Below, one piece after another: positions 1-12,194 of a DNA stretch of 64,000 nt (position 1 is its first letter; every line of letters starts with the position of its first letter). This DNA comes from Amborella trichopoda (Eukaryota; Streptophyta; Magnoliopsida; Amborellales; Amborellaceae). The position numbers were made by a program, and so were the translations under genes. The DNA lies in the NCBI RefSeq assembly GCF_000471905.2, contig NW_006497648.1, positions 353,840 through 417,839 of the forward strand, given 5' to 3'. The notes below the pieces were generated by a model. It did not search any database. It saw only the letters and a program-made list of their open reading frames with translations, and was not told where the DNA came from.

Positions 1-2056
1 TACCCTTCACGATTCCTATGCACAACAATCGAATGTGCGATTGATGTTCCTTCGCACTAAGCTTCAAAATTGCACACGTGGGACACAATCTATTCAAGAG
101 TATTTAAATAAGATAAAATCTCTCTTTGACCAGTTTACTATTTTCTACGTGGGCTTAGTGAGGAATACAAAATATTTGTTACGTCAATTATGGCTCGGCC
201 ACCTCCCGTTATATACATCTTTCTGTCCTCTCCTACTTGAACATGAGTTGGTATTCAATCTTTAACCTATGAGAAACAGTGACTTAACCACTGTATTTGG
301 ACCCACACATGAGGTTCTCTATGCATCCCCTCAAATGCCCAAAGGAGGAGGAAAATGAGAGGTCATGGAAGAAGAAGAGGACAAGATTGTGGCAATCCCA
401 CTAATGGCCAACCTGATACGTTGCCCCATCTCAGTAGTGGCAATCTTAGTGGTGCTCGAGGTGGTCCACCACGCTATGTAAGTTGAGGAAGATGACTTTC
501 ACCAACACCACTAACACATCCTATGAATAAGACGACTCCTAAATCCAGTCACATCTATGGTCGTACAAACCATCTCACTCATCAGTGCTATTATGGCTAC
601 TCTCGACATAACTCTCAAGACAATCCTAATACTTTAACTTATTCATTTGGTTCTTTGTCTCTCACCACAGCCTCAGATACAAGTTGGATTGTAGACACTG
701 GAGTTATAAACCATGTAGCTGATGATTCAGGTATGCTTGTTGATTTTATTATCCACAATGGTTCATGTCGTATCATTATGGGTGATAGTTCCTCAGTTCC
801 TATCTCATATATTTGTACTTCATGTGTTGCTTCATCCATGGGTTCCCTAAAAGTGCCTAATATTTTTCTTGCTCCTAAATTTCAGAAAAGTGTCATCTGT
901 ATCTCAATTTATTGACCAATTTAATTGCTCTTTTCTATTTACACTTACTGCTCTTTTGGTGAAGGATCTTCGATTCGGCAAGCTCCTCGCTAAAGGAAAA
1001 TGTTGGGAAATCTCTATTTTCTTAAAAAGTGATAAAGTTAATGCTTTGTTTGTTGTTGTTCTAGCCTTTACATATAGTCCTAGAGTCTCTACAGAATTAT
1101 GGTATCATCAGTTAGCTTACACCAACTACGCTATAGTGGGCCACTTGACTAAACTCAAGGTCTTGTCATCTTTATGTAATAAAGTACCAAGCAACATTGT
1201 TTGCAAATGCTGTCAACTTGGAAAACATCACCAATTACTTTTTTTTTAGTGCAAATAAATATACTTTTCACTTTCTTGAACTTATTTATATTGATTTATG
1301 GGGACCAGCTAATTTTACCTCTCTCTCTAGCTCTCGTTATTGTATTAGTTTTGTTGATGATTTCACTCGCTTTACATAGATATGTTTTCTAAAATCCAAA
1401 TCTCAAGCGCTTCAAGTTTTTAAGTCCTTCAAAGAATTCATCAAAAACTATTATTAATTGCAAATTAAATTCCTTCGTAGTGATAATGATGGTGAATTTA
1501 CTTCTCATGCTTTTAGATCCTTCTGTCAAATTCATGATATCAAACAACAGTTCTCTTGTCCACATGCACCTGCTCAGAATGGTGTGGTAGAGCGAAAACA
1601 ACGACACGTCAATGAATTGTGGTTGTCATTAATTCATAGTAGGGTACTAATGTATTTTTGGAGTGAGGTACAATAATGTTTGTTATTAATTGGTTACCAA
1701 CCTTTGCCAATCCAAACAACATGCCCCCGTATCAAATGCTTATAGAAAAGTTCCTTATTACTAAATTTTGCGTGCTTTTGGCTGCATGTGTTATGTACAT
1801 ATTGATAAAACCTTAAGGCGAAAACTCTCAGTAAACGCATAAGAATATGTGTTTGTTGGGTACAATGATGAGTATAAAAGATATCGATGTTACTCTCATA
1901 CCAGCGGAAAAATACATGTTTCTCGTCAAGTGACCTTTTATGATGGAAGATTCTACAAAGAAGTAAAGAAAATTTGTCAAAACGATGCCTCACGTTATTT
2001 ACTTCTTTTATTATATCGCCCAAGGATACGTTATTTACTAGATCTCAATCATTCCT
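1..2056 (+). pseudogene. Ty1/copia retrotransposon, left part (gag-PR-INT), degenerate
   Basis: This is the 5' coding half of a copia polyprotein, entering from the left edge and broken by many stops and frameshifts. Recognisable pieces in order are a UBN2-type gag stretch (about 60-250), a worn zinc knuckle near 550-600 (YGRTNHLTHQC), and an aspartic protease around 680-720 with the catalytic DTG in context SWIVDTGVINHVADD. A GAG-pre-integrase zinc region follows (about 1090-1230, ending CQLGKHHQL). The integrase core runs from about 1290 to 1680, with the DDE residues visible in IDLWGP, RSDNDGEF and NGVVERKQRH. The final piece (about 1840-1960, GYNDEYKRYRCYSHTSGKIH) is the usual post-integrase segment. 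The reading then stops at the PIF/Harbinger insertion and resumes past it at 7988. It cannot encode a working polyprotein. Family assignment is firm; lineage within copia is not resolved. Confidence 0.9.
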
Positions 2057-4064
2057 ATAGGGCGTATTTGATAACCAGATGTGTCTTTCTAGAAGTTGAG
2101 AACTTCCAATTTTTGTGTTTGATAAAAAAATTGAACTTCAAAGAAAACTTCAAGGAATTGTTTCATGTTCCAATATTGCTTTAAAACAAAAGATCCAACC
2201 CAAGGGTTGGAACTCAAACTTGGAACTTTGTTTTGTGAACCCCCGCCCGATAACCCTTGCTCCATTGGCAGACCAGAGAAGCAAGTCCTCCATCAGCATC
2301 TCTTCACAGAGGTTCGAGCTCTATCTCTGCCATCTCTCAGAGCTTGCGGTTCGCAGATAGCCCTTCGTCCGCCATCTCTGAAACAAGTTCGAGCTCTCTC
2401 ACTCAAACTTGGTCATGCTTTTTGTAGCAGTCCCAATTGTAAATTGTGAATTTTGTCAAAAGCCCTAAATTTCACTGGACTGGTGTTATGATTTTTCTTA
2501 CCATTTGAGTTATTGTTATGATTTTTTCTTATCATTTTGTTCGTTTGTGGAGATACCAGGGATTTGGTGTTAGTTTTATGTGGTGGAAGCTGTAGGTTTC
2601 CTTGTTATTATGATTCCTATCATCTTGCTAAATTGATTTCCAAATGGTTTTGTGTTTTTAAATTGTCTTCTCTTTGTTATTCATTTGTGTAATTCTATGG
2701 GTATGCAAAACTGATTTTTATTTTCTTGGTTTGAGTTTTTCGATTCATTCTCTGAACTGTGGTTTGTTTTGCTATGGTGATAGAGAATAATAGGATCTCC
2801 ATGAATAATTGTTTCCAATTAGGGAAAAGTGTTGCATATATTTGCTTTCTAATTGATTGTAAAAAATGAATGAAAATTCTTTCAAGAGAAAAATGAATAA
2901 AAATTAGCATGTTGAAACATGGTCATTGCAACCTCAGCATGCATTAGTTCTTTTATTTTGTTCACATTTGTTATTCACATTGAATAGAATATGTTTTCTA
3001 TAGTGAATTTGATTATAGTGTACTTTCTCATAAAATAATTATTGTTTATTAGTTGTTATTAGATGTTGATGAATGACTGATTTTTTGTTGAGGTTGAGCT
3101 TGATTGTTTTGTTATTTAATCACCTGTGCATCTGTGATTTGATATGGTTTAGTTGACAAATTCTTTTTTTGCATCTCTCTCTGTGTTTGTTCTTGCTTTT
3201 TTTACTATAAGTTCTTATTTTTGTTTATAGTTATTTTTAGGTAGAATATGCTTTTTTTTATGAGCTCCGTTTAAATCTATTGGTCTCTGTGTTTGTTCTT
3301 GCTATTTTTACTCTGAGCTCTGATATCTGTTTACAGTTATTTTTAGATGAAACATACATTTTTTATTGAGCTCTGTTTAAATATATTGATCTCTGTGTTT
3401 TTTCTTGAGCTCTTGAAGCAACGAGCTCTTGAAGCAAAGAGCTCTTATTCTCTGTATTATTGATCTCTGTGTTTGTTTTTGAGCTCTTGAAGCAAAGCTC
3501 TATTATTCTCTCTGTGTTATTTATCTTGAAGTATGCTATTGACTCTGATTTTCATCATCTTTCTCTCACTATCTCTTCTTTAACCTCTGATCCTTCCTAT
3601 TACGGCAAGATCTATTTTTGTTATTTTTTTATGTTTGAGTTTGTTGAATTTTACTTAGCTCCAATTATGAATGTTGTAGCTACCATGCTCTTTTTGTTAC
3701 CTTTCTTTTTTTAATGAATAATGCTTATGGGTTCATGATATTTGATATAATTTTCTAAGATATACAACTATGATATGGATTTGTTTATATCTTTTTATGC
3801 AAACAAGATGTGTATGAATTACCGAATATAATTTTTTGTATTTGGGTTTTTGACTACTTTCTCTGGGTGCTAACCTTGCTTCCTATTTGTGAATAAAATG
3901 CTAAAAGCAAATTGGAATTGAGATTTATCTTGCTTACTTTTTTGTGATTTTTGTTTTGGGATTTGGTAAGTTTTACTTAGCTCCAATTATGAATGTTGTA
4001 GCTACAATGGTGGGGTTGAATGATTATATAGAATATAATATATCCATTCTTTCCCTATAATAGG

Positions 4065-5057
4065 ATGGACCCACACACGTCATCAAGCATAATGAATGAG
4101 AATATAGGATCCAAGAAGAACTTGCATTGGACACAAGCAGAAGATGATTATTTCATTGAACTTATGGAGAAGGAGAGCAGGGCTGTAGGGAACGCGGGGG
4201 AGGGGGGGGGGGGGAAGAGGTTTAAAAAAGATGCTTGAAAACAGATGGTGGAAGCAATGATAATTAAATATGGGTCAGTAAACACGGAAAGTAGATTAAG
4301 GAGTAATCATAAGTTCTTCAGAAACATGTACAATTACATAAAAAAACTTATGGCGGTATCGAGGTTCGGATGGGATGAAAATAGGAGGATAGTAACCGCC
4401 GAGAGTGTTGTTTGGAATGACTTCTAAGCGATATGTAATTACTCATTTGCATAGGCTTTTAAAATGTTAAATATATTTAAATACGAATATCGCTAAAAAT
4501 AATGGTCTTTCATATGTAGGAGAATGATTGGGCAATAAATATCATACTTTGCCTGAATATTCGCTGCTAAGTAAGATCTTTGAGGGTAACATGGTAGATG
4601 AGACTTACAAATCGACTGGGGGTGGCATTAGAATTGAGCCAGAAAGGCCCAACACTGCATTATCTAATGACCACCCCTTAGATGTCCAGGTTGAATCTAG
4701 TTCATCCTCATCTGATGACCTAGTATCATCTAGAGAAAAAAGACGACAGTCCCAAACTCCGATAAAACACATCGTCGATCAAAGGAACCCACCTTTAATG
4801 ACTCCATGACTAAAGCCATGACAAATATGGCCAATAGCATTGAGATGCTAGTACGTGACACCGCAAGTAACAGCAGTACTCCTGTGATGCATGGTCCCAA
4901 GGCTAGGAGAGAGGCCTTAAAGATTGTTGAAAGCATATGGAGAGTAAGTGAAGTTAGTGATAATGTCCTTATAATAACGGCAAGGATCTTCCAAGATTCT
5001 ACAAAGGCAGAGATGTTAATAAACTTGGAGGATCGAAAGATGCAAAGGGCTTACTAG
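4065..5057 (+). pseudogene. PIF/Harbinger ORF1, Myb/SANT-like (Myb_DNA-bind_3) protein, broken
   Basis: The first exon starts at ATG 4065, just after a plausible acceptor (CTATAATAG). It encodes a Myb_DNA-bind_3 trihelix-like domain: LHWTQAEDDYFIELMEKE, then KQMVEAMIIKYG, then KKLMAVSRFGWDENRRIV. This family supplies the DNA-binding partner of the PIF transposase. Two defects are visible. A run of G (4196-4214) adds a glycine-rich insert, and the codon expected to be Trp before KQMVEAM is TGA. A second piece, about 4520-4809, continues with PEYSLLSKIFEG and a Ser-rich acidic linker. A third piece in another frame (4806-5057) carries the C-terminal helical region (NSIEMLVRDT, KIVESIWRV). A frameshift or stop therefore separates the last two. 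Superfamily assignment is confident; exon boundaries are approximate. Confidence 0.8.
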
Positions 5058-5069
5058 GATGAAGAGATA

Positions 5070-5640
5070 AAACACCTTTAAATACTTGATTGACTATGTT
5101 TACTTTATGGTTTCCATACTATAAATATGTATGTGGATGAATTCTTTCATTCATATGTGGATGGTTTCTTTCATTTTAATATCAAAGATTGCTTCTTGGT
5201 TTTCATTATGGATGTGGATGGCTTCTTTCATATTATGGTTTAATAAATATTACTTTATGATTTGCATTTTATAAATATGTATTAGATGAGTTATTTCATT
5301 TGTATGTAGATGATTTCTTTCAATTTAATGTCAAATGTTGCTTCATGTTTTTTTTTATGGATGTAGATGGCTTCTTTCATTTAATGGTTTGATTAAAGAT
5401 TGCTTTAATGGTTTGCATCTTATAAATATGTATATGGATGGCTTCTGTCATTTTAATGTCAAAGATTGCTTTCATTTAATGGTTTGATTAAAGATTGCTT
5501 TATAGTTTTCATCTTATAAATATGTATGTGGATGGCTTCTTTCGTTTTAATGCCAAATATTGCTTTATGGATGTGGGTGACTTCGTTCATATAATGGTTT
5601 GATTAAAGATTGCTTTATGGTTGTGGATGCCTTCTTCCAT
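5070..5640. repeat. Degenerate tandem repeat between ORF1 and transposase
   Basis: AT-rich phrases such as ATAAATATGTATGTGGATGG, CTTCTTTCATTTTAATGTC and GGTTTGATTAAAGATTGC recur. The phrase ATAAATATGTAT starts near 5121, 5273, 5423 and 5517, giving spacings of about 150, 150 and 94 bp. Units are diverged and partly truncated. The stretch has no coding potential and lies inside the PIF/Harbinger element. Confidence 0.75.
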
Positions 5641-5709
5641 TTCTAGTTATGGATCCCCAAAAGCATTAGTTGATGGTAATATTATTTGTTGTATATACAA
5701 TGTGTTTTG

Positions 5710-6997
5710 CATATTGGTATATCACTACGCAAAAGAGGAGAAGGCGTGTTCATATTTCAATTTTTTCTGGGTGCAACTATGTCCAATACTTGCTGTCACG
5801 GCACCTTCGTAAGTGCTTCGACCAGTTACGAATGGAAAGATGTGCTTTTATCAGTCTATGCAATTTGTTAAAGGAGAGGACAAACATTACAGATATAAGA
5901 TATTTGACCGTTGATGAGCAAGTAGCCATATTTTTAAGCATCGTCACACATGATCAGCGGAATAGGGTGGTCCAGGAACATTTCCAATATTAAGGGCAAA
6001 CCATAAGTTACTATTTTCATAGAGTTTTACAAGCCATCTTATAATTGGAACCCTTGTTCCTGCAACCAGCAAGCAATGAAACACCGACTCACATTGCTGG
6101 TGATACACTACGATTTTACCCATATTTCAAGATATGCGAGTGTCAAGTAATCTACACACATCCACTGAGATCTAATATATAATAGTATGATTTTTTTCTC
6201 GTAATAGGATTGTGTCGGAGCTATTGACGGGACTCATGTCCCTGCTCAAGTTCGTAGTCGATTGCATAATTGTTTCCGAAACATAAAAGGTTTTCTTAGC
6301 CAGAATGTTATGACTGCGGTTGGTTTCGATATGCGCTTCCATTATGTACTTGCAGGTTGGGACGGATCCGCATCAGATTCTAAAGTCATATATGATGCAA
6401 TTAGTAATGAAGGCAGTAGGCTTGCAGTGCCTGAGGGTAACTTCATTCCTTCCTATGTTTCGTTGCTTCGGTTTGTATAACATTTCTAGTATAATATTTG
6501 GCCTTACAATATACTTATTGCACAAACATGGTACAGAAAAATATTACCTTGTAGATGGTGGGTATCCTACTATGCATGGTTTCATAGGACCATATCGAAG
6601 AGTCCGTTACCATCTAAACGAATTTACTTCAGGCCCATGAACTCCTCATAATCACAAGGAATTATTCAACAAGTGGCATTTCACGCTTAGAAATGTGGTG
6701 GAGAGGACGTTTTGACTACGGAGGGCCAAATTTCCTGTACTCAAGAATCAAATGCAGTAACATTTACGAACATAGGTTGATGTAGTTATTGCATGTACAA
6801 TATTGCACAACTACATCATGATGACACAGGGAATCGATAGCAGAAGAGAGCTGTGTTTTTGAAGAAGGATTGAGAGTCAACTCGTAATTGACGGAGATGA
6901 TGGGTTTTCACAATTGACTCAGGGGCACGTTGATCATGATGTGTGAGATGCCATGGCGACACAGTTGTGGGAGGCCTACCTAAATCGCCAGCACTTG
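5710..6997 (+). pseudogene. PIF/Harbinger DDE transposase (DDE_Tnp_4/HARBI1-like), degenerate
   Basis: The N-terminal helical part (about 5790-5990) includes CFDQLRMERCAFISLCNLL and LTVDEQVAIFLSIV. The catalytic core follows. The first Asp is in the motif VGAIDGTHVPAQ (about 6210-6250), the second in [14 protein letters not shown] (about 6542-6585), and the Glu in LRNVVERTF (about 6690-6715). The family signature [12 protein letters not shown] is also present. Two spliced-out segments are likely: 6133-6208, where the expected donor GT reads AT, and about 6435-6536, ending GGTACAG. Stops and frame changes occur after the FTSG segment and right after VVERTF, so no functional protein is expected. 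Homologous transposases recognise the element's terminal repeats and cut and paste it. All three catalytic residues are still readable. Confidence 0.85.
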
Positions 6998-7987
6998 TAA
7001 TTAAACCTTGTTCTACATTTTATATGGACCTTATTTTGTGGCCACAAATATTGAGTCCTCATCGAATGTTATCTTCATTATATTGTATTTTGAATTATGT
7101 ATGTTTAAACTATTACAGGTTATTGTTGAATGGGCTGGTTTTGTACATGGTTTTCTTTATGGATGCATGAATTGTGAATGTTGCTTGACATGCGTCACAA
7201 ATGTCTTAACAGATAACATACAAATATTGTGTGCCATTATAATCTTAGTAAGAGAGAGAGAGAGCATACAAATGTTGTGTGCATGACTTGTGAATGACGT
7301 ATATTTTTGAATTGTGAATGACGTATATTTTTTAGGCTGAGATATGGATGCATCAGTGCTGAATGTAAGTAGTTCTCAAGTTATCACGGGTTATTCTTGA
7401 ATGAGTTGATTTCTTACTGCTTGCATTGTGCATGCATGTTTGAATAAGCTGATTTCTTAGTTCTTGCATTTTTAATTATGTATGTTTAAACTATTACAGG
7501 TTAGTGTTTAAACTTAATTAAATTGAGATTGTGCTTGACATTGTCTATAGACTGCTTTAATTTTGAGGTGCAATGAAGTTTATCATGGAACATTTGCGTC
7601 AATTGGTGTACAAATGTATCTCTCTCTAGGACGCTTCTCTCACTCATCAATTTTAAAACTCTCTCTGTCTCTCTCAATCCAATGTGCGTTACTGTCAATT
7701 GATATTGTATTCCAAGAAATAATATTATACAAATTAATAAAAATAATTATCTAGGTCTCAATTTTAACATTTACGTCTTACCTATTATTTAAAGCCAATC
7801 CAATACAGATATCCAGTTCTTCTTTAACTTCCCAGGAGGTTATCAAACATAGAAGCCAGGAACTTCTTAACTTCCCAAGAGTTTATCAAACACATAAGCC
7901 ATGAACTTCTTTAATAACTTCCAATTTAAGAATGAACTTCCAATTTACAGTTCATGAACTTGCTTCCAGTTATCAAACTGGCCCATA

Positions 7988-8668
7988 GAGTAGTTCTTAG
8001 TCCTTGATAGATGAAGTTATTGGCTAAGTACTGAGTGGTGGTGATAATGTTTAATCCCTCTTCAAGTATACCAACCCACAGTAATAATCCATGTTGGTCA
8101 TCTAGAGATGTTCAACCACGAAGGTTCTTTCCGATAGAAAAGTGTGCGTCATATGGTGAACACTCCCCTGAACATCATTCATTTCTCACTGCATCCGCTA
8201 AACATACAAAACCAAGTACTTACAGAGACGCCACAAAAAATCCCAAGTGGATTGAGGCCATGAATGAGGAATTTCTTGCTCTGCATCAAAATCACACTTG
8301 GGATCTTATACCTAGACCAAACAATAAGAATGTTGTTGGATGTAAGTGGGTTTATAAGATCAAGTACAAAGCTGATGATACTATTGAAAGATACAAAGTG
8401 AGATGAGTGGCTAAAGGTTATAATAAAAAATATGGGTTGGACTATAAATAAACCTTTAGTCCAGTTGTGAAGATGGGAATTGTCACACTAGCATTAGCAA
8501 TGGTTAATCTCTATGGTTGGAGATTATGTAAGTTAGATGTCAAAAATACCTTTTTGCATGGTGATCTTCAAGAAGAAATCTACATGGAGCAACTACTGGG
8601 GTATGAAGAATCCAAATGCTCTGATACTATGAAGAAATTTAGAGGACAATATTTGTATAGAATTTTCT
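7988..8668 (+). pseudogene. Ty1/copia retrotransposon, right part (RT), degenerate and truncated
   Basis: This continues the copia element interrupted at 2057. The reverse transcriptase N-terminal half is clear: KWIEAMNEEFLALHQNHTW, then VVGCKWVYKIKYKADDTIER, a stop, and [15 protein letters not shown], ending [20 protein letters not shown]. The catalytic YVDD block and RNase H are absent, because homology stops abruptly near 8665 with no LTR. Stops occur inside RT (for example TGA after YKVR). The copy was thus truncated as well as split by the transposon. Confidence 0.88.
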
Positions 8669-9935
8669 GCACCCCATAGAGAGGGATGTAGGTTCTATTT
8701 ATAATAGTTATATACTCATCCTTGATTGACTCAATCAAATATTTGATTACAACAAATCTGTACAGATATGAAAACGATTACCATACGAAGATATTACAAT
8801 CTATCATGTTAATCCTTATCATGATCGTATCTGTCTAGATCATTATCATCATTCTTATTAGGGTTCGGGTATAGGTCTAAATTTTGGACCCGAATACTAG
8901 TCGGGTATGGATTTGGGTCCAGTTGGACCTAACCCGTACCGGTAATAAGAGGGTATATGATGGCAATCATGTGCCTTTAAGCACGCACTAGGTGTTCATA
9001 TTGTCACAATAGGACGTGACTAGTACCCGATCCGTTGCCACCCCTAAGGGAGGGGCGTGCATCTCATTAGAGCGAGCGTTCAAGCGATTAAGAAACAATC
9101 TCCGCTTTTGCAACATCGAAGGTGATCATGCAAGAAAAAGTTGTGTTTGTTTTTTTTTTAATTAATGAAAATATTTTAAACTTGAGGTAGGATTTTTGGG
9201 TCAAAAAATATAAGAGTTTATTTTGGTCCGGTGAAAATATCTTTTCAAGTGTATTATTAAAAGCGGTATAATTTCTCATGTTTTATTTTTATTTTTTATT
9301 TTTCTGATTTATTTTTTTCATTTCCCCATATCAAGTGGTATCAGAATGTATTAGCAAGATAATACAAGGCTTACAAGATCTAGACAACAAATTACAATAT
9401 GAGGAACAAAAATATAAATAGGCAAATCCTAAGCATAGAAGATGTTGACAACAACTCAAATATGCTACAAATTTTGATTGAATAAAAAAATATGATTGTT
9501 GTGGCATGCGAAATACCACCATTTGAGCTCGATAGAAACATCAAGATTAAGTTTGGTATTCCAAAGTTTATTACAAGTTACACACCAAGCATTGGATTAA
9601 TTGTTTATTGAAGTAGATAAAATATCAAGACAAATAGTGAGAATTCATCACCAATTATTGGAAATGCCTATGGAGGATAAGATGAATTCAGTCAAGCTTC
9701 TCCCAATCTTGGAAAATGATAAAATTATGTTGCAATTTTAATTTATTATTTTGTAAGAGATTGAAATTTAGACTTTTAGCCGACCCCAAATAGTTGGGGA
9801 AAGGCTCTGATAATGATGATGATGACGATTGAAATTTAGACTTTAGGATTATTTTGAAATTTTAGTTTTCTTTTAAAATAATTATATCTTTTTTTGTTGT
9901 AGTAATTTTAGTGGTAAAATTGGAAGATTTAATAT
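8669..9935. other. Non-coding stretch with a small G/C-rich-ended repeat and an RTE tail
   Basis: No gene is visible. Between about 8857 and 9050 lies a segment with a GGGTTCGGGTATAGG-like start and an inverted ACCCGATCCGTTGCCACC end, resembling widespread short plant elements beginning GGGGTGGCAACGG. Its boundaries and class are uncertain. The remainder is AT-rich low-complexity sequence. Confidence 0.45.
9777..9830 (+). mobile_element. RTE-type LINE 3' tail (very short)
   Basis: The phrase GCCGACCCCAAATAGTTGGG followed by AAGGCTCTGATAATGATGATG is the characteristic terminus of plant RTE-clade LINEs and their short derivatives. The same tail recurs at 21300-21347. The copy is truncated to about 55 bp. 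Confidence 0.7.
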
Positions 9936-10547
9936 AGGACATGGTTTCTATAAGTTCTTGGACTCATATCTAGAAATGTGCCCCCTCTTAATGGTGTATT
10001 TTTTAAATGGATAATTTTTAAGAAATTATAATTTCCAACATAGAGATTATTAATATGTAAAAAATAATTTTAAAAATAAAAAAAGATAAATTTTTTAAGT
10101 AAATATTTAGACCATTGATTTTAATTTTTTGTTGGTGGGACCACCATTTACATCCATCTTTGAAATGGGTGGTTTATGCCTTGGGGAACACAAACTTACG
10201 TTTGTGTCCCCCATCGTATATAAGATTTTGGAGAATTATTTGGTGCGTCCAAGCCGGAACATGTTACTATGTGGGCTTGGAGATCTACACCATCTACCAA
10301 AGAAAGTGTAGATCTATACCATAAATAATAGTCCTCCAAAGAACATGTAAAATCAACGGTTCAAATATTTTCTCTAAAAAATATTATTTCTAGTTTTTAA
10401 AATTTATTTATTTTTACATATTAATATTCTACATGTTAAAGATTATATATTCTCCAAAAATTTGGATTAAATTCTATTTAAAAAGTAAACTATTAAGGGT
10501 TCCGCATTTCTACATGTGTGTCTATACACTCATAGAAACCATGTCCT
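9936..10547. mobile_element. MITE family A, copy 1
   Basis: A 612-bp non-coding element with inverted ends: AGGACATGGTTTCTATAAGT at the left, and ...CATAGAAACCATGTCCT at the right. The interior is AT-rich and includes a central stretch with GTGTCCCCCATCG and a duplicated AGATCTACACC-like motif. Related sequences occur at 13535-14238, 14873-15115 and 16507-16935. A TTTAATATA direct repeat lies at 9928-9936 and again at 10559-10567, 11 bp beyond the right inverted end, so the exact duplication is unsettled. Confidence 0.7.
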
Positions 10548-10901
10548 AGCACTTTTTCTTTAATATAATTAGAATCTTTTTGTAAGCAAGTTAAGGTTTT
10601 GGGATTATTTTCTTTTATAAATATACAAGTAGTAGATAAAAAAAAGGAGAGCAATGGGATTATTTTCTTTTATAAATATACAAGTAATAGATAAAAAAAG
10701 GAGAGCAAAAATAAGAGTTTACTCTAGTCACATGAAGACAAATATCTTTGAGTGGACTCCATGTAGACCCTAAAAGAGCATATAATCTCTTATATTTAAT
10801 TTTTGCTATTTGTTTATTTTCTTTCCGATCTTGCATCTGAAATACATGCCCATTATCTCCCTCCCTCCTCCAAAAAAAAAAAAAAAAGGAGCCTTTTTAA
10901 A

Positions 10902-11298
10902 AGGAAAAAGTTTGTATAAAGATGCAAGCTCATAATGTAGAGCTACAGATGCACCTCAAAAATCCATCGGAAAGTTTTAATGTTGAAAAACCCTTTGATT
11001 GATCATCTCGACATCGAGATGTATGACCATGAAAACTAAAAAGATTTTAAGTCTAAGAAATAGTGTATTTTACAACATATTATCTATACCGTCCATTTTC
11101 AAGATTTTCATATGTTTATAGATCTACTTGATTTTAACCATTTTTGAAATTTAAAATTTTATAATTAGATATAAAAATAAATTTTGAGACAATTCTAAAA
11201 ACATTTTATATTAAAATTATATACCATGATAAATTTTGGAGGTGCCCCTTACCTCTACAACTACGAATTCATTTGTATGCCAAATGCACCCTTTTTAA
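10902..11298 (+). mobile_element. MITE family B, copy 1
   Basis: An approximately 400-bp non-coding element typified by internal phrases TTGATCATCTCGACATCGAG, ACCGTCCATTTTCAAGATTT and ATAGATCTACTTGATTTTAA. The ends are weakly inverted (GTTTGTATAAAGATGCAAGC against a right end containing ACAACTACGAATTC). At least eight further copies lie in this window. Confidence 0.75.
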
Positions 11299-11713
11299 AA
11301 ACACCCTCATTTAAACCCATATTTTCCACTTTCTCTCTATAAGTGAGTCAGGTACAAAATGTGCAGAACCAACACAACTTGAATAAAGGAATCGATCCTT
11401 TAGTGTTGGACCAACAAAATTTCAATATAAGCTAGTTGAATGCATTTTGTGCCAAATTAGTAGAGTTTGAATATCAGAAGCCAATTCAGGACATTTTTTG
11501 TTAGAAGACGGTCTAACACATTTTGTGTCAGGATCGGCATGAGCCTGTTCGACACATTTTTGTGCTGACCGGCACATGTTGAGCATCACAGTTTGAAAAT
11601 GTAGGTTAATATAGAGGGGCATTTTGGTTTGAAAAATAAAGTTTTTACTTAGGGGTAAGTGTAAAAATTAGCATTGAGGTTAACAATGTGGTAGCAAGAG
11701 CAGGTTTTCGTAA
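11299..11713. other. Unassigned non-coding sequence
   Basis: No gene is visible. The phrases CACATTTTGTG and GACACATTTTTGTGC recur near 11515-11570, but no element boundary could be fixed. Confidence 0.4.
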
Positions 11714-11960
11714 AGAAAAAGTTTGTACAAAGACTCTAAACAATCAAACCACCACCAAAATTTTATTAGAAGAGGTTGTTTTGATACCCAAATTTCCTCA
11801 GATTGATTATGTCGATATCAGGACGCATGTGCATGAGAAAATAATGGATTTCAAGTTTTAAAACTAATGCATCTTGTAACGCATTTTTGGACCGTTAATT
11901 TTTATGATTTTCAAGTTTTAATCGATCTATACTAATTTTGAAGCTTTAAATTTGAGGAAA
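11714..11960 (+). mobile_element. MITE family B, partial copy 2
   Basis: The left end (AAAAGTTTGTACAAAGACTC, CTAAACAATCAAA) and the first two thirds are present, including CATCTTGTAACGCATTTTTG and a CGATCTATACTAATTTTGAA segment. The right end is missing. It stops just before the foldback MITE at 11992. Confidence 0.65.
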
Positions 11961-11991
11961 AATACATATATATCCTTTCTATCCGTTATAT

Positions 11992-12185
11992 GAGTAATGA
12001 TCCTATGAGACCCTCACACACCCATGTGTGTAGGACCCTAAACGATTACCATTAAATTTAGCACAGATCTCTAGAAAAGTAAGTCCACATCCATGTGATA
12101 CCTTTTCTAGATATCTGTATCAAATTTAATGGTGATCATTTGGGATCCTACATAAGTGTGGAAGGCTCTTATATGATCATTACTC
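11992..12185. mobile_element. Foldback MITE (Mutator-type), copy 1, with perfect 9-bp duplication
   Basis: A 194-bp element almost wholly made of two inverted arms. It begins GAGTAATGATCCTATGAGAC and ends with the complement, ...ATATGATCATTACTC. The arms continue inward through ACCATTAAATTTAGCAC against ATCAAATTTAATGGTGATC. The 9-bp sequence CCGTTATAT is repeated exactly on each side (11983-11991 and 12186-12194). Nine-base duplication with long inverted arms is typical of Mutator-like elements. No coding capacity. Confidence 0.9.
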
Positions 12186-12194
12186 CCGTTATAT

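Larger units (their letters stand above)
2060..7984 (+). mobile_element. PIF/Harbinger DNA transposon inserted in copia element
   Basis: The ends are imperfect terminal inverted repeats. The left end begins GGGCGTATTTGATAACCAG and the right end, reverse-complemented, begins GGGCCAGTTTGATAACTGG, agreeing at 15 of 19 positions. A 3-bp direct repeat ATA flanks both sides (2057-2059 and 7985-7987), the duplication length expected for PIF/Harbinger, though TWA is the usual target. Inside are both genes typical of the superfamily, a Myb/SANT-like ORF1 and a DDE transposase, on the same strand. The copia reading frame stops at the left end and resumes beyond the right end, confirming insertion. Both internal genes are broken, so the copy is non-autonomous. 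The 2.0 kb between the left end and ORF1 has no coding signal and looks like a leader or large first intron, containing short GAGCTC-type repeats near 3400-3500. Confidence 0.88.
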
